In this document: positions 43,640 to 54,108 of the stretch, piece after piece
How positions within the stretch are numbered: the first letter of the stretch is position 1
Layout: every line of letters begins with the position of its first letter
Assembly (NCBI RefSeq): GCF_003722355.1
Contig: NZ_QWDD01000001.1
Span: forward strand, 2,657,001 to 2,721,000
Source of the DNA: Methylocystis hirsuta
GTDB lineage: Bacteria; Pseudomonadota; Alphaproteobacteria; Rhizobiales; Beijerinckiaceae
Direction: 5' to 3'
Length of the DNA stretch: 64,000 nucleotides
The notes under the pieces: model-generated
What the model saw: only the letters and a program-made list of their open reading frames with translations
Told to the model about the DNA's origin: nothing
Database searches by the model: none
Translations under genes and position numbers: made by a program

Positions 43640-44845
43640 CTATTGAGTGCTGGGGCGCATGCCGCGCGCCGCCGGCGCGATGCGGCGAGACTGATCCTCC
43701 TTAATGAGGGTGTGCAGCAATTTCACCTGCCGCTGAGCCTTCGCCTCATAAAGCGCTTCATCGGCCACCGCGAGAAGCGCCTCCGCGTCTGCGCCATGTT
43801 CCTTCACCAGAGCTATGCCGACGCTTACGCCGATCGTCGCGTGAACGCCGTCGCCGAGGTCATAAGGCGCCGATATGGAATTCGTCAGCCGGTGACTCAG
43901 CTCCGCCGCCTGCTCGCTCGTCAAACTCCTGGCGAGCACCACGAATTCGTCGCCGCCAATCCGCGCCGCCACGTCGGTCGCGCGCAAGGACTGGCGGAGG
44001 CGCTCCGCGACCGATTTGAGCAGCCTGTCTCCGGCGGCGTGTCCGTACGTGTCGTTGATCGCTTTGAAGTTGTCGAGATCAAGAAAAAGGACGGCCAAAT
44101 CGCCGCCCTGCGTCGGCGCGTTATTCAGGTTCGCGTCGACGGCGGCGGCAAGTCCGACACGGTTCGACAGGCCGGTGAGCGCATCATGCTTGGCCCGGTG
44201 GTCGTTCACGCGTTCGGCCTGCATCGTCGCAATAAGCATTTTATTCAGGCTGTAGGCGGCGGCGATCATGGCGGCGAGATAGAGGGGCACCTGCAGAAAC
44301 ACGAGATAAAGCAACGGTTCGCCTGAGAGGGCGGCGCCCGGCAGGAAGGGGCCGAGGCTCGTCAGGATCATTGCGCCGGCGAGACGCGGCGCGCCAAAAT
44401 TACGAAATCCGATGCCGCCGACCATGGCGGACCCAGAGAGACAAGCGAGCGTCGCGGAAACCCAGTCGCCGCTCGCAAGGCTTATAAAGGCGCCGTAGCC
44501 GACGCCGCTGCTCCAGAAAAGCTGAAGCAGGAGATAAACATCGGTCGGCGTCTGGCGATGCGCGAGAGCGGCGCGACGCGAGACGCTCAGGACGATCAGA
44601 CGCACGGCTCCGATTACGATTTCAAAGACGAACCAAGCGACGAAAGGCAGCGTCTGTTCGCGCGCGGCAATCGCTCCCGACACGACAATTGTATTGATGA
44701 CCCCGCCAAAGAAGACTGGAAGGGTTCCGAACAACCCGCCGATCAACGCCACTTGGATGTCATGAGTCGCGCCATGACCCGGGTTCACGAGCCACCGCAT
44801 CGCGGGCCAGCGCGGCAAGCTGTAAACTCTAGAGTCCTCTCGCAT
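43640..44845 (-). CDS. Membrane-bound diguanylate cyclase (GGDEF)
   Basis: 401 aa. The N-terminal half holds about six membrane helices (residues 30-205), and the GGDEF domain spans about 225-385. Active-site motif RIGGDEFVVLA is intact, and the inhibitory I-site RxxD (RATD) sits five residues before it, so it should make cyclic di-GMP and be product-inhibited. Its membrane part probably senses an unknown signal. It lies between gltB and gltD on their strand, an unusual position. Confidence 0.92.
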   Translation of the reverse strand: MREDSRVYSLPRWPAMRWLVNPGHGATHDIQVALIGGLFGTLPVFFGGVINTIVVSGAIAAREQTLPFVAWFVFEIVIGAVRLIVLSVSRRAALAHRQTPTDVYLLLQLFWSSGVGYGAFISLASGDWVSATLACLSGSAMVGGIGFRNFGAPRLAGAMILTSLGPFLPGAALSGEPLLYLVFLQVPLYLAAMIAAAYSLNKMLIATMQAERVNDHRAKHDALTGLSNRVGLAAAVDANLNNAPTQGGDLAVLFLDLDNFKAINDTYGHAAGDRLLKSVAERLRQSLRATDVAARIGGDEFVVLARSLTSEQAAELSHRLTNSISAPYDLGDGVHATIGVSVGIALVKEHGADAEALLAVADEALYEAKAQRQVKLLHTLIKEDQSRRIAPAARGMRPSTQ

Positions 44846-44976
44846 CAGGCTTCCTGGCCGCCGTCAAGGAAAAACCGCCGAGTTTAAAGCAGGTTAGCCC
44901 GACTCCCTTTCTTTAACAATCACTGCAGACAAAGGCAAAGGCTACGCGCAAGCATTCCGCTCATCAGTCGCCCAGG

Positions 44977-47900
44977 TCATTCGCCCGCAGCCTTCAGCTG
45001 TTGCGGCAGTCCTTTACGCGCGTTGATTTCATTGAGCGCGCGCCGATACTCGACCGGCATCACCTTACGGAACTTGCCCACGTAATTTGGCCAATCCGCC
45101 AGAATGTCGCGCGCCCGCGTCGAGCCGGTGTAGCGAAGGTGATTGGCGATCAGCTGACGCAGCCGCTCGGCGTCGAAGCGCGTCATGTCGCTCATCACGT
45201 CGACGCGGCCGTGGCCTTCCAGATCGCCGGACTGGTGATAGGTCTCGGTCATGACGGCCTCCTCGTCGCGCACCGGCTCGAGGTCGACCATCGCGAGATT
45301 GCAACGCGTCGAGAACGCGTCGTCCTCGTCGAGGACATAGGCGATGCCGCCCGACATGCCGGCCGCGAAGTTGCGGCCGGTCTGCCCGAGAACCACCACG
45401 ACGCCGCCCGTCATATATTCGCAGCCGTGATCGCCAACGCCCTCGACGACGGCGAGCGCGCCCGAATTTCTCACGGCGAAGCGTTCGCCGGCGACGCCGC
45501 GGAAATAACATTCGCCGGCGATGGCGCCATAGAGAACGGTGTTGCCGACAATGATCGAATTTGAGGGGTCGATCTGCCCGGCGTCGCGCGACGGATAGAT
45601 GATCAGTTTGCCGCCCGAGAGGCCCTTGCCCACATAGTCGTTGGCTTCGCCTTCCAGACGCAGCGTCACGCCGCGCGCGACAAACGCCCCAAAGCTCTGG
45701 CCCGCGGTGCCCGTCGCGCGAATGTCGATCGTGTCGTCGGGCAGTCCCGCATGGCCGTAGATGCGCGCGACCTCGCCGGAAAGCATCGCGCCCGTGGCGC
45801 GATCAACGTTGCGGATCGGCGTTTCGATGGAAACCTTCGCGCCGCGATCGAGCGCCGCGCGCGCTCCGGCGATGAGCGTGTTGTCGAGGACCTTATCCAG
45901 GCCGTGATCCTGCGTCTTGCTGTGACGGATCGCTCCGCCTTCTCCCTGCGGCTTGAAGAACAGCTTGGAGAAATCGAGACCGCGCGCCTTCCAATGCGCA
46001 ATCGCCTTCTCCTTGTCGAGCATTTGCATCTGCCCGATCATTTCGTCGAAGCTGCGATAACCCATGGAGGCCATGAGTTCACGCGCTTCTTCGGCGACGA
46101 AGAAGAAGAAGTTGATGACATGTTCCGGCAAGCCGACGAAGCGCTTGCGCAGAACGGGATCCTGAGTCGCGACGCCGACGGGACAAGTGTTGAGATGGCA
46201 CTTGCGCATCATGATGCAGCCCGCCGCGATGAGCGGCGCCGTCGCGAAGCCGAACTCGTCGGCCCCGAGCAGCGCCCCGATCACCACGTCGCGGCCGGTG
46301 CGCAACCCGCCGTCGACCTGCACGGCGATGCGCGAACGCAGATTGTTCAGCACGAGCGTCTGATGGGTTTCGGCGAGCCCGATCTCCCACGGCGAGCCCG
46401 CGTGCTTGATCGACGTCAGCGGCGAAGCGCCGGTGCCGCCCTCGAAGCCGGAGATCGTCACATGATCGGCGCGGCCCTTGGAGACGCCGGCGGCGACCGT
46501 GCCGACGCCAACTTCCGAAACGAGCTTCACCGACACGGCGGCGCGCGGATTGGCGTTCTTTAAGTCGAAGATGAGCTGCGCCAAATCCTCGATCGAATAG
46601 ATGTCATGATGCGGCGGCGGCGAGATCAGGCCGACGCCGGGCGTCGAATGGCGCACCTTGGCGATGACCGCGTCGACCTTGTCGCCGGGCAGCTGGCCGC
46701 CTTCGCCGGGCTTTGCGCCCTGCGCCATCTTGATCTGAATCATGTCCGCGTTGACGAGATATTCCGTCGTCACGCCGAAGCGGCCGGACGCCACCTGCTT
46801 AATGGCGCTGCGCATTGAATCGCCGTTCGGCAGCGGCTTGAATCGATCCGCCTCTTCGCCGCCCTCGCCGGTATTGGATCTGCCGCCGATGCGATTCATG
46901 GCGATGGCGAGCGTCGTATGCGCCTCGCGCGAGATGGAGCCAAACGACATGGCGCCCGTCGAGAAGCGCTTGACGATCTCGTTTGCAGGTTCGACCTCGT
47001 CGAGCGGAATCGGCTTCCGACCGTCCTCCTCGGCGCCTTTGACGCGGAACAGCCCGCGCAGATTGAGAAGCTTCTCGTCCTGCTCATTCAGGAGCTTGGC
47101 GAAAGCGCGATATTTGTCTTGCGCATTGCCGCGCACCGCATGCTGCAGCAGCGACACGGTTTGCGGCGTCCAGCTGTGCGCTTCGCCTCTGATGCGGAAG
47201 GCGTAATCGCCGCCGACGTCGAGCGCCTCCTTGTAGACGGGCGCGTCGCTGAAGGCGAGGCGATGGCGACGCACGGTCTCACGCGCGATCTCTTCGAGCC
47301 CGACGCCTTCGATGCGCGTCGTCGTGCCGGTGAAGAATTCATCGATAAAGCTCTGCGCAAGACCGACGGCGTCGAAGATCTGCGCGCCGCAATACGACTG
47401 ATACGTGGAGATGCCCATCTTGGACATCACCTTGAGAATACCCTTGTCGATCGCCTTGATGAAGCGCTTGACGGCCGTCGGACCGTCGACGTCGGAGGGA
47501 AACTCCGCCGCCGAAGCGATGAGCGTCTCAAACGCAAGATAGGGGTTGATCGCCTCGGCGCCGTAGCCCGCGAGACAACAGAAATGATGCACCTCCCGCG
47601 CCTCGCCGGTCTCGACGACGAGGCCGACAGAGGTGCGCAGCCCTCTGCGGATCAGATGATGATGCACCGCCGCGGTCGCGAGCAGCGCCGGAATCGGGAT
47701 ACGGTCCGGCCCGACCATGCGGTCCGAAAGGATGATGATGTTGTAGCGGCCGCTGACCGCCTCCTCGGCGCGTTGACATAGCCGCTTGATCGCGGCGTGC
47801 ATGCCTTCGGCGCCCTTTGCCGCGTCGTAAGTGACGTCGATCGTCTTGGTGTCGAAACTATCCTCGATCGTGCCGATCCAGCGGATCTTTTCGAGATCCT

Positions 47901-49671
47901 CGCTCGTCAAGATCGGCTGGCGCGTTTCGAGGCGCTTCTTGTTCGCCGAGCCTTCGTGGTCGAGAATGTTGGGCCGCGGACCGATGAAGGACACGAGGCT
48001 CATGACCAGCTCTTCGCGGATCGGATCGATCGGCGGATTGGTCACCTGCGCGAAGTTCTGCTTGAAATAGGTGTAGAGCAGCTTCTCCTTGTCGGAGAGC
48101 GGCGACACGGGCGTGTCCGTGCCCATCGAGCCAATCGCCTCCTGGCCTGTGACGGCCATTGGGAAAAGCAAAAGATCGAGGTCTTCCTGCGTGTAGCCGA
48201 AGGCCTGTTGACGGTCGAGCATCGACACGTCCCATCGCGCAGGACGCGTATCGACGGGCTTCAGATCCTCGAGCTGAATTTGCGTGCGCGCCAGCCACTC
48301 CTGGTATGGATGAGAGTTCGACAGCTCCTTCTTGATTTCGTCGTCGGAAATGATGCGTCCCTGCTCCAGATCGACAAGCAGCATCTTGCCGGGCTGGAGA
48401 CGCCACTTTGTAACGATCTTTTCTTCGGGAATCGGCAGCACGCCCATTTCTGAAGCCATGACGACGAGACCATCGTCGGTGACGAGATAGCGCGCAGGGC
48501 GCAGCCCGTTCCGGTCGAGCGTCGCGCCGATCTGGAGCCCGTCGGTGAAGGCCATGGCGGCGGGACCGTCCCACGGCTCCATGAGCGCCGCATGATGCTC
48601 GTAGAAAGCCCTGCGGTCGGCGTCCATCAGCGGATTGCCGGCCCAGGCTTCCGGAATCAGCATCATCACCGCATGCGCGAGCGAATAGCCGCCGCGCACA
48701 AGGAATTCGAGCGCGTTGTCGAAGCAGGCGGTGTCGGATTGGCCCTCATAGGAGATCGGCCACAGCTTGCTGATCCCGTCGCCAAACAGCGGCGAGGAGA
48801 CCGACGCCTGGCGCGCCGCCATCCAGTTCAGATTGCCGCGCAGGGTATTGATTTCGCCGTTATGCGCGACGAAGCGATAGGGATGCGCAAGCCGCCAGGA
48901 GGGGAAGGTGTTCGTCGCGAAGCGCTGATGCACGAGCGCCAGCGCCGAGATAAAACGCTCGTCCTTGAGATCGAGGAAATATTCGCCGAGCTGCGAGACG
49001 AGCACCATGCCCTTGTAGACGATGGTGCGCGAGGAGACCGAGACGGCGTAAAACTCCCGTCCGCCGTTGCCGAGCCTGTAAATTTCGTTCGAGGCCGCCT
49101 TGCGCGCAAGATAGATGCGCCGCTCAAAGATGTCGGCGTCAGCGACGTTCGGCCCCCGCCCGATGAAGATCTGCGCGTGATGCGGCTCGACGGCCTTCAC
49201 CGCCTCGCCGAGATCGCTCGAGTCGACGGGAAGATCGCGCCAACCAAGAGCGACGAGCCCCTCTTCTTCGACCGACTTTTCGATGATGCCGCGCGCGCGC
49301 GCGCGCGTCTCAGGATCGCGCGGCAAGAAAAACTGCCCGATGGCGTAGTCGCCGGGGCCGGGAAGCTCTATGCCGAGCTTCGCGCACTCCGCTTTGAAGA
49401 ACTCATGGGGGATCTGAAGCAGGATGCCGCAGCCGTCGCCGAGCTTCGGATCAGCGCCGACGGCGCCCCGGTGATCGAGATTTAGCAATATTTGCAAGCC
49501 CATCTCGACGATGGCGTGCGACTTCTCGTTGCGCATGTTGGCGACGAAGCCCACCCCGCAGGAATCATGCTCCTTGGCGGGATCATAAAGCCCTTGCGCC
49601 TGCGGAAGAGCGGGGTCGCGGCCGAGCGGCTGCGGTCCCGCTTCAGCGAAGTGCTCGGCGGCTTTCGTCAT
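44977..49671 (-). CDS. gltB: Glutamate synthase (NADPH) large subunit
   Basis: 1564 aa. Class II amidotransferase domain with the catalytic Cys38 after a propeptide of 37 residues ([17 protein letters not shown]). A central domain follows, then the FMN-binding synthase domain with [19 protein letters not shown] and [11 protein letters not shown], the 3Fe-4S ligands in [17 protein letters not shown], and the C-terminal Gly-rich beta-helix domain. It makes two glutamates from glutamine and 2-oxoglutarate, with GltD as electron donor. Length is normal for the bacterial alpha subunit. Confidence 0.97.
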   Translation of the reverse strand: MTKAAEHFAEAGPQPLGRDPALPQAQGLYDPAKEHDSCGVGFVANMRNEKSHAIVEMGLQILLNLDHRGAVGADPKLGDGCGILLQIPHEFFKAECAKLGIELPGPGDYAIGQFFLPRDPETRARARGIIEKSVEEEGLVALGWRDLPVDSSDLGEAVKAVEPHHAQIFIGRGPNVADADIFERRIYLARKAASNEIYRLGNGGREFYAVSVSSRTIVYKGMVLVSQLGEYFLDLKDERFISALALVHQRFATNTFPSWRLAHPYRFVAHNGEINTLRGNLNWMAARQASVSSPLFGDGISKLWPISYEGQSDTACFDNALEFLVRGGYSLAHAVMMLIPEAWAGNPLMDADRRAFYEHHAALMEPWDGPAAMAFTDGLQIGATLDRNGLRPARYLVTDDGLVVMASEMGVLPIPEEKIVTKWRLQPGKMLLVDLEQGRIISDDEIKKELSNSHPYQEWLARTQIQLEDLKPVDTRPARWDVSMLDRQQAFGYTQEDLDLLLFPMAVTGQEAIGSMGTDTPVSPLSDKEKLLYTYFKQNFAQVTNPPIDPIREELVMSLVSFIGPRPNILDHEGSANKKRLETRQPILTSEDLEKIRWIGTIEDSFDTKTIDVTYDAAKGAEGMHAAIKRLCQRAEEAVSGRYNIIILSDRMVGPDRIPIPALLATAAVHHHLIRRGLRTSVGLVVETGEAREVHHFCCLAGYGAEAINPYLAFETLIASAAEFPSDVDGPTAVKRFIKAIDKGILKVMSKMGISTYQSYCGAQIFDAVGLAQSFIDEFFTGTTTRIEGVGLEEIARETVRRHRLAFSDAPVYKEALDVGGDYAFRIRGEAHSWTPQTVSLLQHAVRGNAQDKYRAFAKLLNEQDEKLLNLRGLFRVKGAEEDGRKPIPLDEVEPANEIVKRFSTGAMSFGSISREAHTTLAIAMNRIGGRSNTGEGGEEADRFKPLPNGDSMRSAIKQVASGRFGVTTEYLVNADMIQIKMAQGAKPGEGGQLPGDKVDAVIAKVRHSTPGVGLISPPPHHDIYSIEDLAQLIFDLKNANPRAAVSVKLVSEVGVGTVAAGVSKGRADHVTISGFEGGTGASPLTSIKHAGSPWEIGLAETHQTLVLNNLRSRIAVQVDGGLRTGRDVVIGALLGADEFGFATAPLIAAGCIMMRKCHLNTCPVGVATQDPVLRKRFVGLPEHVINFFFFVAEEARELMASMGYRSFDEMIGQMQMLDKEKAIAHWKARGLDFSKLFFKPQGEGGAIRHSKTQDHGLDKVLDNTLIAGARAALDRGAKVSIETPIRNVDRATGAMLSGEVARIYGHAGLPDDTIDIRATGTAGQSFGAFVARGVTLRLEGEANDYVGKGLSGGKLIIYPSRDAGQIDPSNSIIVGNTVLYGAIAGECYFRGVAGERFAVRNSGALAVVEGVGDHGCEYMTGGVVVVLGQTGRNFAAGMSGGIAYVLDEDDAFSTRCNLAMVDLEPVRDEEAVMTETYHQSGDLEGHGRVDVMSDMTRFDAERLRQLIANHLRYTGSTRARDILADWPNYVGKFRKVMPVEYRRALNEINARKGLPQQLKAAGE

Positions 49672-50127
49672 TTTCGGCGTCTCCTCGACAGGACCGCGCG
49701 CCTTTTCCTGCGCCCCTCCCGCCCGCTCATCGAACCATAAAACTGTCGTGGGCGTGACCTAAATCGTCACGCAACCCGACTCTCGCATTCCCCGTAACGC
49801 AGGCTCCGCAACATCGATTGCGAATCCCCCGCGTCCTCGTCTCGCGCGTTCGGGCGCAAGGCAAGGGACGCGCCACTTTGCGAGCCCTCTCATTTACGTT
49901 GGCCGCGGCGCGTGTCGAGCGGCGACCTTGAAAATGAAACAGAGCTTCCAAAAGCGAGCGCCGCTTTAAGGTCAGCAACGCTGACATATCTGCGGGCTAA
50001 ATTACTGCCAGATTTGCGCAGAAGTGACAAGCAACCGCTTGGGCTCTGGGCGCTTGGCGGTCCAATGCTCGCCGCAATGTTGTCAGAGCATCCGCGCGGC
50101 CGAGAGGGCTTGGATAGGGAAGAAACA
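49672..50127. other. Divergent intergenic region, 456 bases
   Basis: This lies between the starts of gltB (minus) and the Pro/Ala-rich exported protein (plus) and should hold their promoters. An open frame continues upstream of the plus-strand gene from 49912, but it lacks a good start site or protein-like composition. I see no RNA gene, repeat or clear operator. Confidence 0.5.
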
Positions 50128-51612
50128 ATGCGGTCATTCAATGGGAAAGCGGTTTTGCCGTTCGTGTTGGCGCTGGCGGCGAGCGCCGCCGTTCCCCAGC
50201 ACGCCTTCGCGCAGTTTTTCTTTCGGCCGTTCGCCAACATCTTCCGCACTCGAATTCCCGCCGAGCCTCCGCCGGCCTTCGCCTCCCGTCCCGCCGTCGC
50301 TTCGATCCTCGGGCGCACCGGCTTTCAATTGGTCGGACCGCTCGGTCGCCGAGGCGATCAGATCGTCGCCACCGGCGTCAGTCGCCGCGAGGGCGAGATG
50401 CGCTTTATCATCGACCCCTACGAGGGCCGTATTTTGCGAGCGGTGAGACTTGGACCTCGGCCTATGTATGATCGGGGACCGCGCTATGGCGGCGATTACG
50501 GTCCCTCCGGCGGCGATGCTTATGGCGCGCCCCCGTCGACCGGCGGAACTCCATACCCGCCCCCAGGCGCAGGCGGTCCCGGGGCGGTTGGCCCCGGCCC
50601 GGCCGCTCGCGGCTTGGACAATGGCCACTACCCGGATGGGGAACGCGGACGCCAGCAGCCCGGCGGCGCAGCTTTGGCGGATAAGGCGCCGAACAGCGCC
50701 AGCCAACAGCGCGCTCGGGCGGCTCAGAAAAGCGCCGCGCAGAAGAGTTTGCGCGCGGTCGCCCCGACGACGAAGCCCATAGCGCCCCCCGAGGCGCCGA
50801 TTGCGACCGCGCCTGCCGCCTCCCCTGCTCCGGCGCCGGCCGCGGCTACTGCCGAGCCCATGGCTGCGCCGGCCGCCGCCCAGTCGCAGGAGCTCAAGCC
50901 GAACGCTCAGAGCGCCAAGACCGCGCCCGCGCAGGGCGCTGAGACGCCGTCCGCGCCGAGCCCGGAACATAAGGGCTCCGATTTAACGGCGACGCCTCCG
51001 GCGGCGACAGCCGATAAGTCAGCTGGCGACAAGCCGGCCGCTTCGGCTCCGCCAGAGCCCAAGTCGAACGAAGCGAACGCCCCCGCGCCGGCGCAAGCCG
51101 CCCAGGGGCCGCAGCCAAACACGGAAAGTTCAGATAAGCCGGCCCCAACCGCTGCTGAAAAGGCGCCGGACTCTGGCGCGGCTCCTTCGGCGCAGGCCGC
51201 CAGGGAAACGCCCGCCGACAAGCCGGCGGATTCGGCGTCTGGGGAGCCGAAGGCTCATCCCGCCAGCGCGCCGCAAGCGCAAGCGACGCAGCAGCAGCCG
51301 CAAAGCCCTGAGAGCGCTCCGACGCCGCCGACGGCGGTCTCGGCTGATCACGCGCCAAGCGCCGCACCTCCAGTGGAGCAGATCGCCGAGAAGCCCGCCG
51401 CTCCTCCGCACAGCGTCTCCACGCCTGCCAAGCGCGCAGCGGCCGCCCGCGCCGCCGGAGGCTCCTCGCGCCGGGCGATCGTCCCGCCGTCAAGCGCGAG
51501 CGGCACGACTGTCGTGACCCCGACGGCATCGGCGCCGCCGGATTCCGCCCCGATGGGTTCAGCGACGGCGAAGACGCCCGAGGACGCCGCAAAGCCGAAG
51601 ACCGGCGGATAA
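50128..51612 (+). CDS. Exported Pro/Ala-rich protein
   Basis: 494 aa from ATG 50128, with GGGAAG upstream. Signal peptide about 1-28 (ending QHAFAQ). A small folded-looking domain follows (about 45-110: ILGRTGFQLVGPLGRRGDQI then GEMRFIIDPYEGRILRAVRL, like the N-terminal part of secreted PepSY-like proteins). The remaining 380 residues are low-complexity, rich in Pro, Ala, Ser, Lys and Glu, and lack any fold signature. Such tails span the periplasm or bind the wall. Family not recognised. A terminator follows. Confidence 0.75.
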   Translation: MRSFNGKAVLPFVLALAASAAVPQHAFAQFFFRPFANIFRTRIPAEPPPAFASRPAVASILGRTGFQLVGPLGRRGDQIVATGVSRREGEMRFIIDPYEGRILRAVRLGPRPMYDRGPRYGGDYGPSGGDAYGAPPSTGGTPYPPPGAGGPGAVGPGPAARGLDNGHYPDGERGRQQPGGAALADKAPNSASQQRARAAQKSAAQKSLRAVAPTTKPIAPPEAPIATAPAASPAPAPAAATAEPMAAPAAAQSQELKPNAQSAKTAPAQGAETPSAPSPEHKGSDLTATPPAATADKSAGDKPAASAPPEPKSNEANAPAPAQAAQGPQPNTESSDKPAPTAAEKAPDSGAAPSAQAARETPADKPADSASGEPKAHPASAPQAQATQQQPQSPESAPTPPTAVSADHAPSAAPPVEQIAEKPAAPPHSVSTPAKRAAAARAAGGSSRRAIVPPSSASGTTVVTPTASAPPDSAPMGSATAKTPEDAAKPKTGG

Positions 51613-51616
51613 CAAG

Positions 51617-51640
51617 AGAGGCGCCCGAAAGGGCGCCTCT
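51617..51640. terminator. Hairpin terminator between convergent genes
   Basis: Perfect ten-base stem AGAGGCGCCC / GGGCGCCTCT with GAAA tetraloop, five bases after the Pro/Ala-rich gene. The plus side is followed by GGCATTTTCC and the minus side by TTGTTATCC, so it probably serves both this gene and hsp20. Confidence 0.8.
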
Positions 51641-51665
51641 GGCATTTTCCTCGAACTTTCCGCCG

Positions 51666-52130
51666 TTACGCAGCCTTGGACTCGACGATCGTCGCGGCCG
51701 GCGCGGCGACGCCGATGTCAATACGGCGGGGCTTCTGCGCCTCGGGAATCTCGCGCACGAGATCGACGTGCAGCAATCCATTGACCAGACTCGCGCCGGT
51801 TACGACGACGTGGTCGGCAAGCTGGAACCGACGTTCGAACGCCCGTGCGGCGATGCCCTGATGCAGGACCTCGCGGCCGTCGGAAGGCTGCGCCGGCTCT
51901 TTCGAGCCTTTGACGGACAGCGCGTTTTCCTTGGTCTCGACGGACAGTTCCTCGCGCGAGAAGCCCGCGACCGCGAGGGTCACGCGATAGGCGTTCTCGC
52001 CGGTGCGCTCGATATTGTAAGGCGGGTAGCTTTGGGACGTCTCGAAGCCGCTGGCCTGATCGAGCAGATTAAACAGACGGTCGAAGCCGACGGTCTGACG
52101 GTACAGCGGAGAGAGATCGAACTGACGCAT
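51666..52130 (-). CDS. Hsp20 family small heat-shock protein
   Basis: 154 aa with the alpha-crystallin domain at about 35-130. It starts like rhizobial IbpA (MRQFDLSPLYRQTVGFDRLF), contains YNIERTGENAYRVTLAVAGF and the RSFQLPDHV-type block FERRFQLADHVVVTGASLVNGLLHVDLVREIP. It is an ATP-independent chaperone that holds unfolded proteins. The start has GGAGGA at good distance. A strong hairpin lies in its leader. Confidence 0.94.
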   Translation of the reverse strand: MRQFDLSPLYRQTVGFDRLFNLLDQASGFETSQSYPPYNIERTGENAYRVTLAVAGFSREELSVETKENALSVKGSKEPAQPSDGREVLHQGIAARAFERRFQLADHVVVTGASLVNGLLHVDLVREIPEAQKPRRIDIGVAAPAATIVESKAA

Positions 52131-52155
52131 GACATATCCTCCAGTTGAGCGACAT

Positions 52156-52181
52156 GCGGCGCGCTAGCGTTATCGCGCCGC
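52156..52181 (-). promoter_or_regulatory. GC-rich hairpin in the hsp20 leader (possible RNA thermometer part)
   Basis: Eight-base-pair perfect stem GCGGCGCG / CGCGCCGC around a ten-base loop, centred about 38 bases upstream of the hsp20 start and about 20 bases from its GGAGGA. Small heat-shock genes in rhizobia often carry ROSE-type thermometers with such GC-rich hairpins before the one that hides the ribosome site. I could not pair the GGAGGA itself convincingly. Confidence 0.4.
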
Positions 52182-52279
52182 GCCTCTTAGCGCGTCCGTT
52201 ACGGCCCGCGCTGGCAACGATTTAGGAAGCGCTGCGGCGTCGTTCAAGAGGCCCCGATAGGATCCGGCGACACAGACTT

Positions 52280-53386
52280 TCAGGCCGGCAGCGAATGGCG
52301 CTCGGGCGCGCGAAAGGGCGACTCGAGAGCCAGCACGAGCCTGACCAGATCCGCCTGACGGCTCGCGCCGGTCTTCTGGAAGATGCTTTTCAGATAGCCT
52401 TTGACGGTTCCTTCGCTCAGACCAAGCGCGCGCGCCGTGGCCGGGACGCCGCCCACTTCGGCGATGGCGAGCAGCACCGAACTCTCGCGGGCGGTGAGGC
52501 CGAACACGCCTGCGGCGACCTCTCCACTTTCGCTGGAGTTGAGGGCGAGCCTGCGCATGAACAACGCCGACAATCCCTTCGACAGCGGCAGCACATGCAT
52601 CACGCAGCAGCGCGACTCCCCGCGTTTCACCATGATCGCGAAGGCTTCCGCGTCAGCGCCGCCGATCCGGGCGAGCGCACGCTCCAATGCCTCCTTTGCG
52701 CGCGGATCGCGCAACGTCAGCGTTTCGCCGCAGATCGCCAGCGCATCGCCTTCGCCGAGCATCTCGTCGGCGCTGCGATTCCGATGGACGACGCGCATCC
52801 TGCTGTCGACGACAAGCACGGGCGACATCAGCTCGTCGAACAATTCGACGAGAGCCGATGTGTCAGGCGCCGGCTTGTGACGCGCGATGGCCTTCGCGAG
52901 ATGCGGCAGAAGCGCGTCAAGGCGCCTCTTCGCCTCGATGTCGGCGAGACCTGCGGAATCATCGCGAAAGGCGACGAATAGGCAGACGCCCGTCTCGGAG
53001 CGATGAATGACGCCGCCGATGATATCGCAGAGGCCGAAGGGCGCCATCCAGCGTTGGTAGGCGCCGCTTTGATGAAGCTCGTCCCGCGAGACGAAGTCTT
53101 CCGATGAGAACGCCCGGCCGGCGCCAATTTCGGCCAGGACTCGCGCCTTGACCTGATCGAGTTTGCGATGATTGCGCAGATATTCGACGATCCACGCTTT
53201 CTCGGCGCGTGTCGAATGCTTGAGCTCCAACAGCGCCGAACAACGGTCTTCGAACAGCAGCGCTGCAAAACGCGCATCTAGGAAACGCGCAATCTCGTCG
53301 AGCGCATCTGGCCAGCGCTGCGCTTCTGCGCCCGCAGCTTTGATCGCCGCGATGACGCGCGCATCCGCTTCTTTTGTTGAGGTCAT
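52280..53386 (-). CDS. LuxR-family transcriptional regulator
   Basis: 368 aa from ATG 53386. The C-terminal GerE/LuxR helix-turn-helix is clear: FGLTARESSVLLAIAEVGGV, then ATARALGLSEGTVKGYLKSI and FQKTGASRQADLVRLV. The preceding region (about 170-290) resembles a PAS-like sensor (LMSPVLVVDSRMRVVHRNRS), and the N-terminal 150 residues resemble GAF-type segments. The signal is unknown. It is divergent from the copper-type receptor operon at 53638, so it is a candidate regulator of it, though nothing in the sequence proves this. Confidence 0.85.
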   Translation of the reverse strand: MTSTKEADARVIAAIKAAGAEAQRWPDALDEIARFLDARFAALLFEDRCSALLELKHSTRAEKAWIVEYLRNHRKLDQVKARVLAEIGAGRAFSSEDFVSRDELHQSGAYQRWMAPFGLCDIIGGVIHRSETGVCLFVAFRDDSAGLADIEAKRRLDALLPHLAKAIARHKPAPDTSALVELFDELMSPVLVVDSRMRVVHRNRSADEMLGEGDALAICGETLTLRDPRAKEALERALARIGGADAEAFAIMVKRGESRCCVMHVLPLSKGLSALFMRRLALNSSESGEVAAGVFGLTARESSVLLAIAEVGGVPATARALGLSEGTVKGYLKSIFQKTGASRQADLVRLVLALESPFRAPERHSLPA

Positions 53387-53637
53387 GTCTTCACCCGGTG
53401 CGACCTCTCGCCACACCTTCGCAAAGCCGGTCGTCGCGATGGCGCTTGCCGCGCAGCGAAACGTCTTATTGCCCTGGAGCCCTAGAAGAATCAGCAAAAA
53501 AACCAGGGCGTCATTCAATCGCACCTTAGCTTCTGTGTTGCGCAACTGCAACAAGGACAAGAATTTACGTAAACGCCGAGCGTCGCCCTCCCGATCGGGG
53601 GGAAACGGAGAAAAACGTAGCGGCTAAGTTGCACAAA

Positions 53638-54048
53638 ATGAATCGGCGCGGCGGCATGTCACCTTCGGCTTCAACGAAGACAGCAAAGATGGACGCAAGG
53701 CGGAAAGGCCTGCGCGCCTTTCTTGCTGCGACGCTTTTCGTCGTTTCGGCATTGATGCAGGCGACGATCGCGCCGCATGCGGCCCTGTCGGCGACGCAAG
53801 AGTTCTGCGTCACGAGTCACGCCGCTGCGGACGAGACGGCGCCGAGCGGCGCGCCGGCGCTCGGCTGGCATGCGCATTGTGGCGCCTGCCCAATCGCCGC
53901 GGCGCCGATCCTTTCCGAAAAGCCGCCGATCGCGCGGCTCGAACAGCCGCCAACCCCGCTTGTCTATTTCGACTCCTGGCCTTTCGAACCGCGCGAGCGA
54001 CGCCGGCCCGGCGAAACGCGCTCGCGCGCGCCTCCCGCGCTCTCCTGA
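53638..54048 (+). CDS. DUF2946-like membrane protein upstream of copper-type TonB receptor
   Basis: 136 aa from ATG 53638 (a TTG at 53629 is also in frame). One membrane helix (about 26-43) and a periplasmic part with candidate metal ligands: Cys57, His61, His78, His80, Cys81, Cys84 in WHAHCGACPIAA. The HC..CP pattern after a single helix is that of DUF2946, a family often linked with copper. It ends 60 bases before the TonB receptor on the same strand and probably belongs to the same operon. Confidence 0.75.
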   Translation: MNRRGGMSPSASTKTAKMDARRKGLRAFLAATLFVVSALMQATIAPHAALSATQEFCVTSHAAADETAPSGAPALGWHAHCGACPIAAAPILSEKPPIARLEQPPTPLVYFDSWPFEPRERRRPGETRSRAPPALS

Positions 54049-54108
54049 CGAAACAAAACTCGCACCGTTTCAACCGCCGTTCGCCGGCGGATCAGGAGAA
54101 CTCATTCA

